This document shows positions 17,284-27,424 of a stretch of 41,773 bases of DNA, in pieces. Numbering within the stretch: position 1 is the first letter of the stretch; each line of letters starts with the position of its first letter. This DNA comes from Candidatus Nomurabacteria bacterium (GTDB taxonomy: Bacteria > Patescibacteriota > Minisyncoccia > Phycocordibacterales > UBA9973): NCBI GenBank assembly GCA_943359365.1, contig CALRHG010000003.1, forward strand, positions 1 to 41,773, given 5' to 3'. The position numbers and the translations under genes were made by a program. The notes below the pieces were generated by a model. It saw only the letters and a program-made list of their open reading frames with translations. It searched no databases and had not been told where the DNA came from.

Positions 17284-17371
17284 TGGCGGAGGGTAGGAGA
17301 TTCGAACTCCTGGTGAATTGCTCCACACACGCTTTCCAAGCGTGCGCACTAGACCGCTATGCGAACCCTCC
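17284..17371 (-). tRNA. tRNA-Ser(GGA)
   Basis: An 88-base class II tRNA with acceptor stem GGAGGGT/ACCCTCC, discriminator G and encoded CCA. The anticodon stem-loop is CACGC-TTGGAAA-GCGTG, anticodon GGA (reads UCC/UCU). It has a long serine-type variable arm and a standard T arm around TTCGAAT. It starts 16 bases after the ligA stop; a TGCTAGGAT sequence overlapping the ligA stop codon could be its promoter. Confidence 0.95.
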
Positions 17372-17387
17372 CAAAAAAACATCTATA

Positions 17388-19873
<2,486 letters not shown>

Positions 19874-19877
19874 ATGA

Positions 19878-20417
19878 TTACTCTACCCAATTAAATAAAT
19901 TTTCGGAAAAAGTTATGTTGTAACTGCCGGAACCCTGAGTCCATTCAACTTTGGAAAAAATTCTTACTTCATTCAAATTTGACTCAGTCGTTGTCATCCA
20001 AACCTGACGGATAAAACCGGAATCATCCCCGCTATTAGTGCTATAGCTCCCGTCACTTATAGAAAGTCTGCAGTTATTGGAGCCACCGCACACGAAAACA
20101 TCATGGGGGAAAACCGTATCAAAACCGCATCCATTGGTTGCGTTACATGGATTCATGACAACTTTAAAACGATCCCAGCCTTCCTGGCTGGTGTCGTCAT
20201 AATAAAGCACATACGTGTCGCGTATGTTTCGGACGTATTCAATACCTTCTTGCGCCAAATATGAGGCTATGATTTTCTGTCTGGCATAAATGGTACTGGA
20301 AATACCTTCAGTAAGAACTGCGAACAGTCCTAAAATTGATACGGTAAAAATCGAGACGGCGACAAGCGTCTCTATGAGAGTAAAACCTCCATTTTTTTGT
20401 TTAAAATATTTGCTCAT
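19878..20417 (-). CDS. PilV-like minor pilin
   Basis: A 179-residue type IV prepilin. Leader MSKYFKQKNGG, cleavage before FTLIETLVAVSIFTVSILGL with Glu5 present. The motif QKIIASYLAQEGIEYVRNIRD is the PilV/GspI-type continuation of the N-terminal helix. The start overlaps the stop of the upstream PilW-like gene by four bases. The C-terminal domain contains cysteines (NPCNATNGCGFD, CGGSNNC) that could form disulfides. Confidence 0.8.
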   Translation of the reverse strand: MSKYFKQKNGGFTLIETLVAVSIFTVSILGLFAVLTEGISSTIYARQKIIASYLAQEGIEYVRNIRDTYVLYYDDTSQEGWDRFKVVMNPCNATNGCGFDTVFPHDVFVCGGSNNCRLSISDGSYSTNSGDDSGFIRQVWMTTTESNLNEVRIFSKVEWTQGSGSYNITFSENLFNWVE

Positions 20418-21064
20418 ATATCTAGGACCCTTTGTGACACCGAAGTCTGCAGGGAAAATGGCGTTTCGACATTTTTATAAAATATCGTTCCGACTAATCG
20501 AATGGTCACAAAAGGCTGCTGCTCGTTCCCGCCCGGAGGCTCGGCGCCCAAAACGGAAAATCCGGAAACAGAACTGAGATCCACTTCCTCCGGATTCAAT
20601 TGCGTCCAAATTAGCCCTCCATCAGTAGACTTGCTTATGTCATAAGTATCGCCTCCATCGGCAGTTTCAATTTTATATGCCCATTGGTCAGTCCCGTTCG
20701 GATCGGCATTTGGACTCGGAGAGGCAGGCGTGAATCCATAAGCTTCCTCAAAAACTATGGCTCTGCCGGAGTCGCAACTCCTCGAAGTATTTAGATCAGA
20801 GTCCTGAGCCTCCGACTGGTTCCAATCGCTGTAGCATCTGTAATTAGTTCCCGTTCGCAAGTTTCTGCCTATGTCTTCCATAACGAAACTCAAATTATCC
20901 ATGATGGAGCGCATGTCTCGGGATTTTTCATGAACCAAGTTAGCGTTTAAAAGCGCGCCCATACCTGTCATAATAATAACCAGAAAAAGAGAAACAGCGA
21001 TCATCGTCTCTATTATGGTGTAGCCAGTATTTTTATTTTTTTTAATTCGTAATTCGTAATTCAT
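20414..21064 (-). CDS. PilW-like minor pilin
   Basis: 216 residues with a prepilin leader (basic, ending NTG), cleavage before YTIIETMIAVSLFLVIIMTG and Glu5 present. The following MRSIMDNLSFVMEDIGRNLRTGTNYRC is typical of PilW/GspJ-type minor pilins. The middle has a SPSPNADPNGTDQWAYKIE stretch as in several ungapped PilW-type proteins, and the end is a beta-rich domain. It overlaps the PilV-like gene by four bases and follows the FimT-like gene by six. Confidence 0.75.
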   Translation of the reverse strand: MNYELRIKKNKNTGYTIIETMIAVSLFLVIIMTGMGALLNANLVHEKSRDMRSIMDNLSFVMEDIGRNLRTGTNYRCYSDWNQSEAQDSDLNTSRSCDSGRAIVFEEAYGFTPASPSPNADPNGTDQWAYKIETADGGDTYDISKSTDGGLIWTQLNPEEVDLSSVSGFSVLGAEPPGGNEQQPFVTIRLVGTIFYKNVETPFSLQTSVSQRVLDI

Positions 21065-21070
21065 AATTTT

Positions 21071-21646
21071 TTAATTAACCTGTATTCTGCCCGAAGGAGA
21101 AACTATTATTCTCGCAGTTGCAGGATTTGTTCCCGGAGAAGAAATCGTAATTTCTACATCGCTAACGCACGTCATTAAAGCTCGGGAATCCGGGCGGCGA
21201 AAAACAATACTTAAGGTCTGAATTGGATCTACTCCGCATTTCAAGCCTGATATGAAATTGTTTTTTGTAATAGTGGGCTGGTCTAAAATCAAATCAGAGT
21301 CATCATAAAAATCACTATCATCAAGATTCGCAAAATAAGTAAAATGTTTATCATCAACGCCGGGAGTAGTAATATTAAAATAAACTCCATAAGACGGTCT
21401 AGACGCAAAGGCTTGCGTGGTGAGTTTCCCCGACAATGCTGATTTCTGCGCTTCGACAATTTTCAAGGCAATATCGCTCCCTAGATTTTTTATATCGACT
21501 TTTGCCTGGAATTCCCCATAATTAAACATGGCGACAGCAGACAGCGCGGCAAAAATAGAAAGAACGACGATGAGTTCTACGTAAGTCATCCCCGCCTGAC
21601 GGCGGGCAAGCCCCTGATTTATTTTTGCTTTAAATAATTTTTTCAT
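21071..21646 (-). CDS. FimT/GspH-like minor pilin
   Basis: 191 residues. Unusual 19-residue leader ending ARRQAG, cleavage before MTYVELIVVLSIFAALSAVA with Glu5. DNA coding for the leader end is a perfect inverted repeat (21591-21606). The C-terminal part (CGVDPIQTLSIVFRRPDSRA, then VSDVEITISSPG, ARIIVSPSGRIQV) matches the GspH/FimT fold that ends with a conserved Gly-Arg-Ile strand. FimT-type pilins have been linked to DNA binding in competence elsewhere. It follows pilD by three bases. Confidence 0.75.
   Translation of the reverse strand: MKKLFKAKINQGLARRQAGMTYVELIVVLSIFAALSAVAMFNYGEFQAKVDIKNLGSDIALKIVEAQKSALSGKLTTQAFASRPSYGVYFNITTPGVDDKHFTYFANLDDSDFYDDSDLILDQPTITKNNFISGLKCGVDPIQTLSIVFRRPDSRALMTCVSDVEITISSPGTNPATARIIVSPSGRIQVN
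21591..21606. repeat. inverted repeat inside a prepilin leader
   Basis: CCCGCC (21591-21596), TGAC loop, GGCGGG (21601-21606). It codes for ARRQAG, the residues directly before the predicted prepilin cleavage site. Confidence 0.65.
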
Positions 21647-21649
21647 AAA

Positions 21650-22435
21650 CTAAAAGCTGGATGGAAAAATATTCAGCTCGCAAATAAATGCCAAAAACGC
21701 GCCCAAAACCAGAAACGGCGCGAAGGGAATTTCGCTTTTCATTCCTAATTTTCCCTTCTTCCTGATTTTAGACAACATGATCAAAAATATCCCGACTATT
21801 GCTCCGGACCAAAAAGCGAGCACCAAGCCGGAGAACGCAAAAGGCAGGCCGAGCAGCCAGCCCAAGCCGAGAGCGAGCTTGGCGTCCCCGAGGCCCATCC
21901 ACCTGCCTCCGGACACGAGCCAGAACAAAGCAAAGGGCAAGGCGATGAATATACCCGATAAAAAATTAAATATGTCGGGAGTATGAAAGAAAAATAAACC
22001 GATAAACGCGAGAGCGCCAAAAATAAAAACCAGCGTATCCGGAATTATTTTATGCTTTAAATCATAAACTGCGATAACTAAAAGGATGGAAAACATGACA
22101 GCATAATAATCATACGCAATAAAAAATCCGTATGTATCAATAAAAAATAAGTCTTGGAATTTTAGAAACAATGCCGCAAAAACTAGACCGGAGATAAATT
22201 CAACTATAGGATACTGGATAGAGATTTTTGTTTTACAAGTTCTGCATCTACCTTTTAATGTCAGAAAACTAAAAAGCGGAATAAGCTCGTACCATTGCAG
22301 CTGATTTTGGCAGGACATGCACGCGCTCCTGCCCCCAAAAGATTTATTCGTATTGAGCCGGTAAATTACAACATTCAAGAAACTGCCAATAATGGCGCCA
22401 AATAGAAAAAAGATAATTGTAAGCAGTAATACCAC
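21650..22435 (-). CDS. pilD: type IV prepilin peptidase
   Basis: Membrane aspartyl protease that cleaves and N-methylates the prepilins in this locus. 261 residues, GTG start. N-terminal FGAIIGSFLNVVIYRL, then two CxxC zinc pairs (CMSC, CRTC) in the cytoplasmic loop of the methyltransferase part. The catalytic aspartates lie in VYDLKHKIIPD and in GLGDAKLALGLGWLLG (GxGD). About seven hydrophobic segments. An extended -10 six bases before the GTG gives it a promoter of its own within the pilus cluster. Confidence 0.93.
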   Translation of the reverse strand: MVLLLTIIFFLFGAIIGSFLNVVIYRLNTNKSFGGRSACMSCQNQLQWYELIPLFSFLTLKGRCRTCKTKISIQYPIVEFISGLVFAALFLKFQDLFFIDTYGFFIAYDYYAVMFSILLVIAVYDLKHKIIPDTLVFIFGALAFIGLFFFHTPDIFNFLSGIFIALPFALFWLVSGGRWMGLGDAKLALGLGWLLGLPFAFSGLVLAFWSGAIVGIFLIMLSKIRKKGKLGMKSEIPFAPFLVLGAFLAFICELNIFPSSF

Positions 22436-22441
22436 AACCTA

Positions 22442-22450
22442 ATTGTATCA
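22442..22450 (-). promoter_or_regulatory. extended -10 (TGATACAAT) of pilD
   Basis: TACAAT preceded by TGA on minus, six bases before the pilD GTG at 22435. It supports GTG as the start and predicts a leaderless pilD-minor-pilin message. Confidence 0.55.
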
Positions 22451-22476
22451 TAACCCTCAAAAAATCCGAACGATGA

Positions 22477-22989
22477 TTATGGACAAGAGAAGGCAAGGTT
22501 CCCAAGAGAGATTGATTCTTTTGCCGCTCCGGTAGAGTCTACACACCAGCCAGAGCTAGGAGTCGTCGGAGATTTTAAAGATGTGATAGCCGCCCAGGCT
22601 GTTGCATTCGCATGACAAACTGAATAGAAATTAGAAGTGCCTGAAGCATTATAAACCCATGCATTGTTTTGAGTAAAACCGTAACCGGCGCCAGCGACAA
22701 CAGCAGGATTGAGTCTCTGAGCAGCGTTCATTATAATATCCAGAACCCCGCCACCAACAGTATCAGTAGCACACATACCCTGATAAGTATTTGTTGGTAC
22801 CTGATCCTCGTAAAACAAAGCGGCTTGAGGACGCATATTGCCCATCGCAGCCTTGATAGCCGCATCGATAGCTTTGTCTCTGGCTGTGCTAAGGGACGCC
22901 AAGACGACAGAAGCCAAGATACCGATGATAGCAATCACCACTAAAAGTTCGATAAGAGTGAAACCTTTCTTTGAATTAATTTTCTTCAT
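22477..22989 (-). CDS. type IV pilin, array member 3
   Basis: 170-residue prepilin: leader MKKINSKKG, then FTLIELLVVIAIIGILASVV with Glu5. It shares with the next gene upstream the N-terminal helix, the SLSTARDKA(I)DAA block and the C-terminal WCVDSTGAAKE motif. Cysteines in the C-terminal domain may form the D-region disulfide. A Shine-Dalgarno-like AAGGA lies four bases before the ATG, unlike the leaderless genes around. It is third of three tandem pilins downstream of pilC. Confidence 0.88.
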   Translation of the reverse strand: MKKINSKKGFTLIELLVVIAIIGILASVVLASLSTARDKAIDAAIKAAMGNMRPQAALFYEDQVPTNTYQGMCATDTVGGGVLDIIMNAAQRLNPAVVAGAGYGFTQNNAWVYNASGTSNFYSVCHANATAWAAITSLKSPTTPSSGWCVDSTGAAKESISLGNLAFSCP

Positions 22990-23016
22990 GAATCCTTATT
23001 TATTTTTATACCCTAA

Positions 23017-23538
23017 CTAGCTAGCTGCACAAACACCGCTTGCAACTTTTGCGTCAAGAGTAGCCTGTACTTGATCTGCAACCGCAACTTCTCTTGCTGC
23101 ACCAGTACTATCGACACACCATGCCTTCAAAGGAGTTTTGAGGTGAACAGCGACTGCCCAGGCAGTACCGGCGACAAGACCGTTACAGCTTGTCAATCCG
23201 CCACTTGCGGTCTTAGCAGCAGCAACTTGGGCAACAATAGCTGCAAGCGTAAATATATTTGTCGATGCAGCCGCCGTAGGACAAGCGCCGGAAACAGCTG
23301 CAGGAAGAGAGGCGGTGCATGTACCGCCTGCGGCGTAACATCCTCCTTGAGTATCGTATTGCAATTCAGCATTTACCCTCACTCCCGCTAAGTTTGCTTT
23401 CACGGCGGCATCAGCACCTTTGGAACGCGCAGTGTTAAGCGAAGCAAGCACGACAGAAGCCAAGATACCGATGATAGCAACCACAACCAAGAGTTCGATT
23501 AATGTAAAACCCGACTTAAACTTTTTGCTGAAATTCAT
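23017..23538 (-). CDS. type IV pilin, array member 2
   Basis: 173 residues: leader MNFSKKFKSG, then FTLIELLVVVAIIGILASVV. The mature part is Ala/Gly/Thr-rich with cysteine pairs (GGCYAAGGTCTAS, GACPTAA, LTSCNG, WCVDSTGAAREV, SGVCAAS). The first 35 residues are nearly identical to both neighbours and the WCVDSTGAA motif is shared with member 3 only. A TATAAT box lies 15 bases before the ATG. It is probably a paralogue made by duplication. Confidence 0.88.
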   Translation of the reverse strand: MNFSKKFKSGFTLIELLVVVAIIGILASVVLASLNTARSKGADAAVKANLAGVRVNAELQYDTQGGCYAAGGTCTASLPAAVSGACPTAAASTNIFTLAAIVAQVAAAKTASGGLTSCNGLVAGTAWAVAVHLKTPLKAWCVDSTGAAREVAVADQVQATLDAKVASGVCAAS

Positions 23539-23596
23539 CTTTTATAAGAATTTATTATATTAATAATTAAGACTTGATTCTCGTATCTGTGGGACA

Positions 23597-23965
23597 TTAA
23601 CAGCCAGTTCCAGAGAACGCAATCGAAGAGTCAGTAACAGTGGCGCTAGTGCAGCTTCCTCCTTTTCCGGCAGTAGGAGTGATGGTAGCAGTACCTCCTC
23701 CTGAACCGTCACAAGTATTGTTGGCAACAGTACCAAAAGTAGAACCTATAAGACCTGTTATAGCAGTAGATGCAGCTTTACCATCACAAAAAAGGGTTAT
23801 ACTCGTGCGCACTTGAGTCATCTCAGCTTTAAAGGCGGCAGTCTGCCCCTTTGTTCTAGCAGTGTTAAGTGAAGCAAGCACGACAGAAGCCAAGATACCA
23901 ATGATAGCCACCACCACCAAGAGTTCGATAAGCGTAAAACCTTTTTTGAAATTAATTTTTTTCAT
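23597..23965 (-). CDS. type IV pilin, array member 1 (short)
   Basis: 122 residues, the shortest of the array: leader MKKINFKKG, then FTLIELLVVVAIIGILASVV, SLNTARTKGQTAAFKAEMTQ and a small Gly/Thr/Cys-rich end (CDGSGGGTATITPTAGKGG). It lies directly after the only array promoter with a real 5' leader (about 42 bases), so it may be the most strongly expressed and hence the major pilin. The small size and low-complexity C-terminus are unusual for a major pilin, so this is uncertain. Confidence 0.85.
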   Translation of the reverse strand: MKKINFKKGFTLIELLVVVAIIGILASVVLASLNTARTKGQTAAFKAEMTQVRTSITLFCDGKAASTAITGLIGSTFGTVANNTCDGSGGGTATITPTAGKGGSCTSATVTDSSIAFSGTGC

Positions 23966-24013
23966 AATTTGTACTTTACTTTATAATTTTTCCGACTAAA
24001 TTTTAATGCTTGA

Positions 24014-24022
24014 ATTATATCA
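24014..24022 (-). promoter_or_regulatory. extended -10 (TGATATAAT) ahead of the pilin array
   Basis: Perfect TATAAT preceded by TGA on minus, 48 bases before the first array pilin ATG. Unlike most promoters here it leaves an untranslated leader of roughly 42 bases, as expected of an abundant regulated message. Confidence 0.6.
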
Positions 24023-24039
24023 TAGTACAGGCAAGAGAG

Positions 24040-24048
24040 TTATCCACA
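24040..24048 (+). promoter_or_regulatory. DnaA-box-like TTATCCACA
   Basis: Exact match to the bacterial DnaA box consensus, between the pilC stop and the pilin promoter. On minus it reads TGTGGATAACT, similar to two further sites in pilus-gene gaps (26804 and 31612). A single box is not an origin; its meaning is open. Confidence 0.35.
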
Positions 24049-24057
24049 GGGTAGGGT

Positions 24058-25266
24058 TTAGCTTATCCCTCCCGCCAGATTGTAAATAGGCATCAGCACC
24101 GACACCAGCAGTATCCCCACTCCCAGACCCAGAACCACGATCATGACCGGCTCGATCAATCCGACCAGGGTATCAATCGCATCATCCACTTCACGCCGAT
24201 AGAAATCGGTTAAAGTTTTCAAAATAGTGCCTATGGAGCCAGTTTCCTCGCCCACTAAAACCATTTGTACCAAAATCCCCGGGATTTCGACTTTGTGTTT
24301 GGAAAAGGCGACAGAGAGCGCCAGGCCGGACTTTACTCCGTCAGCCACGGACATCAAAACTTCTTTGTACACGCGGCTGCCGACCACATCAGCCGTAATA
24401 TCTATCGCTCGAACGATCGGCACGCCGGAAGAAAGCATGGTATTTAAGTTGTCGGTGATTCTGGAAAGATAGAGTTTTTTGTAAAGGTTCCCGATAGCCG
24501 GCAGAGAGAGCTTCATGGAATCAAGATATATCTTCCCTCTTTCCGTGGAAGCCAGACGCCAGAGCCAGATACCGAGAAGAACCATAAAAATCACCATGAT
24601 GAAGCCATAGTTAACAAAAATATTGGAAATGGTGATAACGACTGTAGTATAGAAAGGCACATCCTGCCCGGAGTCGAGAATAATACTGGAGAGTTTTGGA
24701 ATAACCACGACAAACATCAAACTCATCACCACAATAAAAGTTATGACCACGAACACCGGGTAGATAAGCGCATTCCTGGTTTTAGACGTGAGAGAATACT
24801 GCCGATCCAGATATTCGGCCAGATAGAGAAATGTCTGGTTGAGTTTTCCGGTTTCCTCGCCCACCTTGACCATGTTTATATAAAAACTGGAAAATATATC
24901 CGGGTGCTTGGCAAGCGCGCCGGAAATAGAAAGTCCCGCCTGCAAGTCGTCTCCGATAGCGGTCAGCTTCTTGCCCAAAAGTGGATTTTCGGTATTACCC
25001 GCGAGTATAGTAAAGGCTTTGAGCGCGGAGATTTGCGATTCAAACAACGTCGCTATCTGGCGCGAAAGAATGACGATATCTTTATTTTTAACCTTTTCAA
25101 AAAAAGAAACCTCGAAACTAGACTTTTTTTCTGTTTCGTCTTTGATGGAAATAATCACCAACCCGCGCCTCTGCAGACCGCTGATGGCTATGTCGCGGTT
25201 GGGCGCATCAATCTCGCCCTCTTTGTTGACTCCTTCATCATCTATGGCTTTGTATTTGAATAGCAT
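24058..25266 (-). CDS. pilC: type IV pilus inner-membrane platform protein
   Basis: 402-residue PilC/GspF protein that couples the cytoplasmic ATPases to pilin polymerisation. N-terminal MLFKYKAIDDEGVNKEGEI, then two GspF repeats: LSRQIATLFESQISALKAFTI (first) and LYLSRITDNLNTMLSSGVPI (second), each with the family GEETGKL/GEETGSI motif. Three membrane segments (ALIYPVFVVITFIVVMSL, GFIMVIFMVLLGIWLW, and the C-terminal IEPVMIVVLGLGVGILLVSV). It follows pilT by four bases in the operon regulator-pilT-pilC. Confidence 0.93.
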   Translation of the reverse strand: MLFKYKAIDDEGVNKEGEIDAPNRDIAISGLQRRGLVIISIKDETEKKSSFEVSFFEKVKNKDIVILSRQIATLFESQISALKAFTILAGNTENPLLGKKLTAIGDDLQAGLSISGALAKHPDIFSSFYINMVKVGEETGKLNQTFLYLAEYLDRQYSLTSKTRNALIYPVFVVITFIVVMSLMFVVVIPKLSSIILDSGQDVPFYTTVVITISNIFVNYGFIMVIFMVLLGIWLWRLASTERGKIYLDSMKLSLPAIGNLYKKLYLSRITDNLNTMLSSGVPIVRAIDITADVVGSRVYKEVLMSVADGVKSGLALSVAFSKHKVEIPGILVQMVLVGEETGSIGTILKTLTDFYRREVDDAIDTLVGLIEPVMIVVLGLGVGILLVSVLMPIYNLAGGIS

Positions 25267-25270
25267 ATGA

Positions 25271-26329
25271 TTACATCATGCGTTCGAGACCCTTAGGGTT
25301 TAAAGAATACTGATGGGCATTTTCTATGGAAATCTCTCCCGCGCGGACGAGCTCCATCAGCGAGTGGTTCAAATCTATCATGCCGGACTCCATACCCGTT
25401 TCTATGACGACATCTATTTCATGGGTGCGCTTCTCGCGGATCAAATTTGATACTGCGTTATTGTTGAGCAGAAGCTCATACGCGGGCACCAGCCCGCCGG
25501 TAATCCTCGGGATCAGCCTCTGAGAGAAAATTCCCAGAAGCGAAGCCGCCAGCTGGGTGCGGATCTGATCCTGCTGGTTTCCGGGAAAAGAGTCGATAAT
25601 TCTGTCTATAGTCTGAGAGGCATTGTTCGTATGTAAGGTAGAAAGCACCAAATGCCCCGTCTCAGCGGCAGTCACCGCGGTGGCAATCGTCTCGGGATTA
25701 CGCATTTCCCCGATCATGATGACATTCACATCTTCGCGAAAGACGGATTTGAGCGCGATGTGAAAATCCTTCGTATCAATGCCGACTTCGCGCTGGTTGA
25801 TCATAGATTTATTGGGAACATATACGTGTTCGATCGGATCTTCGATAGTTACGATGTTAGCGGCCTGTTCGTTGTTGATGAGATCAACCATGGCGGAGAG
25901 AGTGGTAGACTTTCCCTGCCCCACAGGACCCACCACCAAAAAAAATCCCTGCTTCTTGCGAGACAAATCAGCCAGAATAGCCGGCAGATGCAGCTCCGGA
26001 AGAGTTTTAACTTTTGGCACCAACCGAAAAACTATGCAGATCAGCCCTTTTTGAAAAAAAGCGTTTCCGCGCAATCTCGCCTCCCCGCGAAAATCATAAG
26101 AAAAGTCTGCCTCCTGATTTTCCAAAAATGCATCGATTTTCGCTTTTGCTAATATTTGTCCCAAAATTCCAAGCATGTCTTCTTGGGTAAAAACCGGATG
26201 CTTCACTAGGAATATCAGCTCGCCGGCGACACGAATAGCCGGCACGCGGCTGGTACCCATATGTAAATCCGATCCGCCCTCGCGGATGACAGTCAAAATA
26301 AGTTCTTCAAGTTTGGCTTTGTAATCCAT
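25271..26329 (-). CDS. pilT: type IV pilus retraction ATPase
   Basis: 352 residues. Hexameric ATPase that powers pilus retraction, twitching and DNA uptake. Walker A VGPVGQGKSTT, Asp box TIEDPIEHVY, Walker B VIMIGEMRNPETI, and His box LSTLHTNNASQTIDR. The N-terminal GGSDLHMGTSRVPAIRVAG is the PilT PAS-like start. The C-terminal region (GGLVPAYELLLNNNAVSNLI) is PilT-type, though the AIRNLIRE motif reads SNLIREKRTHEID. It begins right after the stop of the response-regulator gene (no spacer). Confidence 0.93.
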   Translation of the reverse strand: MDYKAKLEELILTVIREGGSDLHMGTSRVPAIRVAGELIFLVKHPVFTQEDMLGILGQILAKAKIDAFLENQEADFSYDFRGEARLRGNAFFQKGLICIVFRLVPKVKTLPELHLPAILADLSRKKQGFFLVVGPVGQGKSTTLSAMVDLINNEQAANIVTIEDPIEHVYVPNKSMINQREVGIDTKDFHIALKSVFREDVNVIMIGEMRNPETIATAVTAAETGHLVLSTLHTNNASQTIDRIIDSFPGNQQDQIRTQLAASLLGIFSQRLIPRITGGLVPAYELLLNNNAVSNLIREKRTHEIDVVIETGMESGMIDLNHSLMELVRAGEISIENAHQYSLNPKGLERMM

Positions 26330-26734
26330 TTATTTCATTGGAACTGGGTTTTTCTTGCCTAAAATTTCCACCACCTGATTGATAACTTCCACCGGGGTAG
26401 AATTCGCCTTTACGATATAGCCCGCCACTCCGAGCTGGTTGCCTTGATCAATGTCAGACTGCTGGCTTTTGTTGGATAAAACTATTTTCAGGCAATTCGG
26501 GCACAATTTTTCCGTATTTATTTTTGCCAGCATTTCAAAACCGTCCATTTCCGGCATGATTATATCCATGAGCATGACCTCGGGAGCGAGTCCGCCTTTT
26601 AGTTTTTCTATCGCCTCGGCTCCGCCGCCCGCCGTATGAACTTCGAAATTATTCTGGCTGAATTTGAGCGCATACATATCCAAAAGAAAACTGTCGTCGT
26701 CGACTATTAAAATTTTTCTCTTTTCGCCTTCCAT
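26330..26734 (-). CDS. CheY-like single-domain response regulator
   Basis: 134 residues, receiver domain only: acidic pocket VDDDSFLLDMY (11-21), phosphoacceptor Asp57 in LMDIIMPEMDGFE, Ser in IVLSNKSQQ, and Lys in YIVKANSTP. Without an output domain it must act by binding a partner, as CheY or PilG/PilH do. Placed directly before pilT and pilC with no spacer, it probably tunes pilus retraction; the kinase could be the one at 38972-39823. Both points are inference. Confidence 0.88.
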   Translation of the reverse strand: MEGEKRKILIVDDDSFLLDMYALKFSQNNFEVHTAGGGAEAIEKLKGGLAPEVMLMDIIMPEMDGFEMLAKINTEKLCPNCLKIVLSNKSQQSDIDQGNQLGVAGYIVKANSTPVEVINQVVEILGKKNPVPMK

Positions 26735-26769
26735 AAATTTCTGGTTACCTTACTAACAACTGCTGATTA

Positions 26770-26775
26770 ATTATA
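26770..26775 (-). promoter_or_regulatory. -10 box (TATAAT) of the regulator-pilT-pilC operon
   Basis: Perfect TATAAT on minus, 35 bases before the ATG at 26734, preceded by TAG. It leaves a leader of about 28 bases. Confidence 0.5.
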
Positions 26776-26803
26776 CTACATAATAACTTTTAATTGAATA
26801 GGC

Positions 26804-26812
26804 TGTGTATAA
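26804..26812 (-). promoter_or_regulatory. DnaA-box-like TTATACACA (pilT upstream gap)
   Basis: On plus TGTGTATAACT, the same 11-base core found at 31612 and, with one change, on minus at 24040. It lies upstream of the -10 of the regulator-pilT-pilC operon. Confidence 0.3.
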
Positions 26813-26832
26813 CTTTGCTATTTTATCAGTTT

Positions 26833-27375
26833 TCAATAATTCTTGTAGTAATCCGATATTCGGTAAAACACAGAACCATTGAGGTCCGTTGTCCAGGTAA
26901 TCTTGCCGCAGTCCAAGTTTTCATCTCCGTCAAAAATTTTGCTTAAAGCGCGACCGATTGTATCCGGAACGCCTCGAGCATGAATATTTACCCCGCGATA
27001 GACAGTTCCTCCGTCCCCGCAAACAACTTGGTCAAGATCGTTATCAAACCCATAGACAGTTCCCCCGGGAGGTTTGGGGGCGGAAGGCAGAAATTTTCCC
27101 AGACGAGCGGGGTTCGTCACCAGCATGTCAATGTCGGGGTTACCGCCTACCCCGAAGTCCGTTTCGGGCCACCATTCGGAGATGTTTTCCTCATCCGCGA
27201 GTAGCAGAAAAGCCTTTTCCATCTCCTTAAAGTCAGCGGCAATTTTTGCAGTTTTGACTTTTTCCCGGGCGCTGTTCAAAGAAGCCATTACCACAGAAGC
27301 CAAAAGGCTGATGATAGCGACGACGACTAGAAGTTCTATGAGAGTGAATCCTCGCCTTGATTTATGATCAAACAT
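26833..27375 (-). CDS. type IV pilin / pseudopilin (GspG-like)
   Basis: 180 residues: leader MFDHKSRRG, then FTLIELLVVVAIISLLASVV with Glu5. The mature domain (ADFKEMEKAFLLLADEEN, DFGVGGNPDIDMLVTNPARL, GGTVYRGVNIHARGVPDTIG) is acidic and differs from the three array pilins. The order of small residues resembles GspG-type pseudopilins from other Patescibacteria. It has its own -10 six bases before the ATG. Probably a minor pilin; the exact role is unknown. Confidence 0.85.
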   Translation of the reverse strand: MFDHKSRRGFTLIELLVVVAIISLLASVVMASLNSAREKVKTAKIAADFKEMEKAFLLLADEENISEWWPETDFGVGGNPDIDMLVTNPARLGKFLPSAPKPPGGTVYGFDNDLDQVVCGDGGTVYRGVNIHARGVPDTIGRALSKIFDGDENLDCGKITWTTDLNGSVFYRISDYYKNY

Positions 27376-27381
27376 AAAGTA

Positions 27382-27387
27382 ATTATA
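27382..27387 (-). promoter_or_regulatory. -10 box (TATAAT) of the GspG-like pilin
   Basis: Perfect TATAAT on minus, six bases before the ATG at 27375, preceded by TAG; leaderless start predicted. Confidence 0.55.
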
Positions 27388-27407
27388 CTATATCGTAGAC
27401 TTACAAA

Positions 27408-27424
27408 CAGAGCCTTAGACTCTG
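27408..27424 (+). repeat. REP-like hairpin, copy 1
   Basis: CAGAGCCTTAGACTCTG. On minus it folds as CAGAGTC/GGCUCUG with one G-U pair and a UAA loop. It overlaps the last codons and stop of the transposase gene. It is the inverted counterpart of copy 3 at the other end of that gene. Confidence 0.8.

Noticed and set aside
22870-23940. CRISPR-like spaced repeats in the pilin region
   Set aside because: The repeats are the conserved N-terminal codons of three pilin genes, 420-570 bases apart, not short repeats with spacers.
24040-24048. Replication origin at the DnaA box
   Set aside because: One exact box in a pilus-gene gap, with no cluster, no AT-rich unwinding zone and no dnaA or dnaN nearby.
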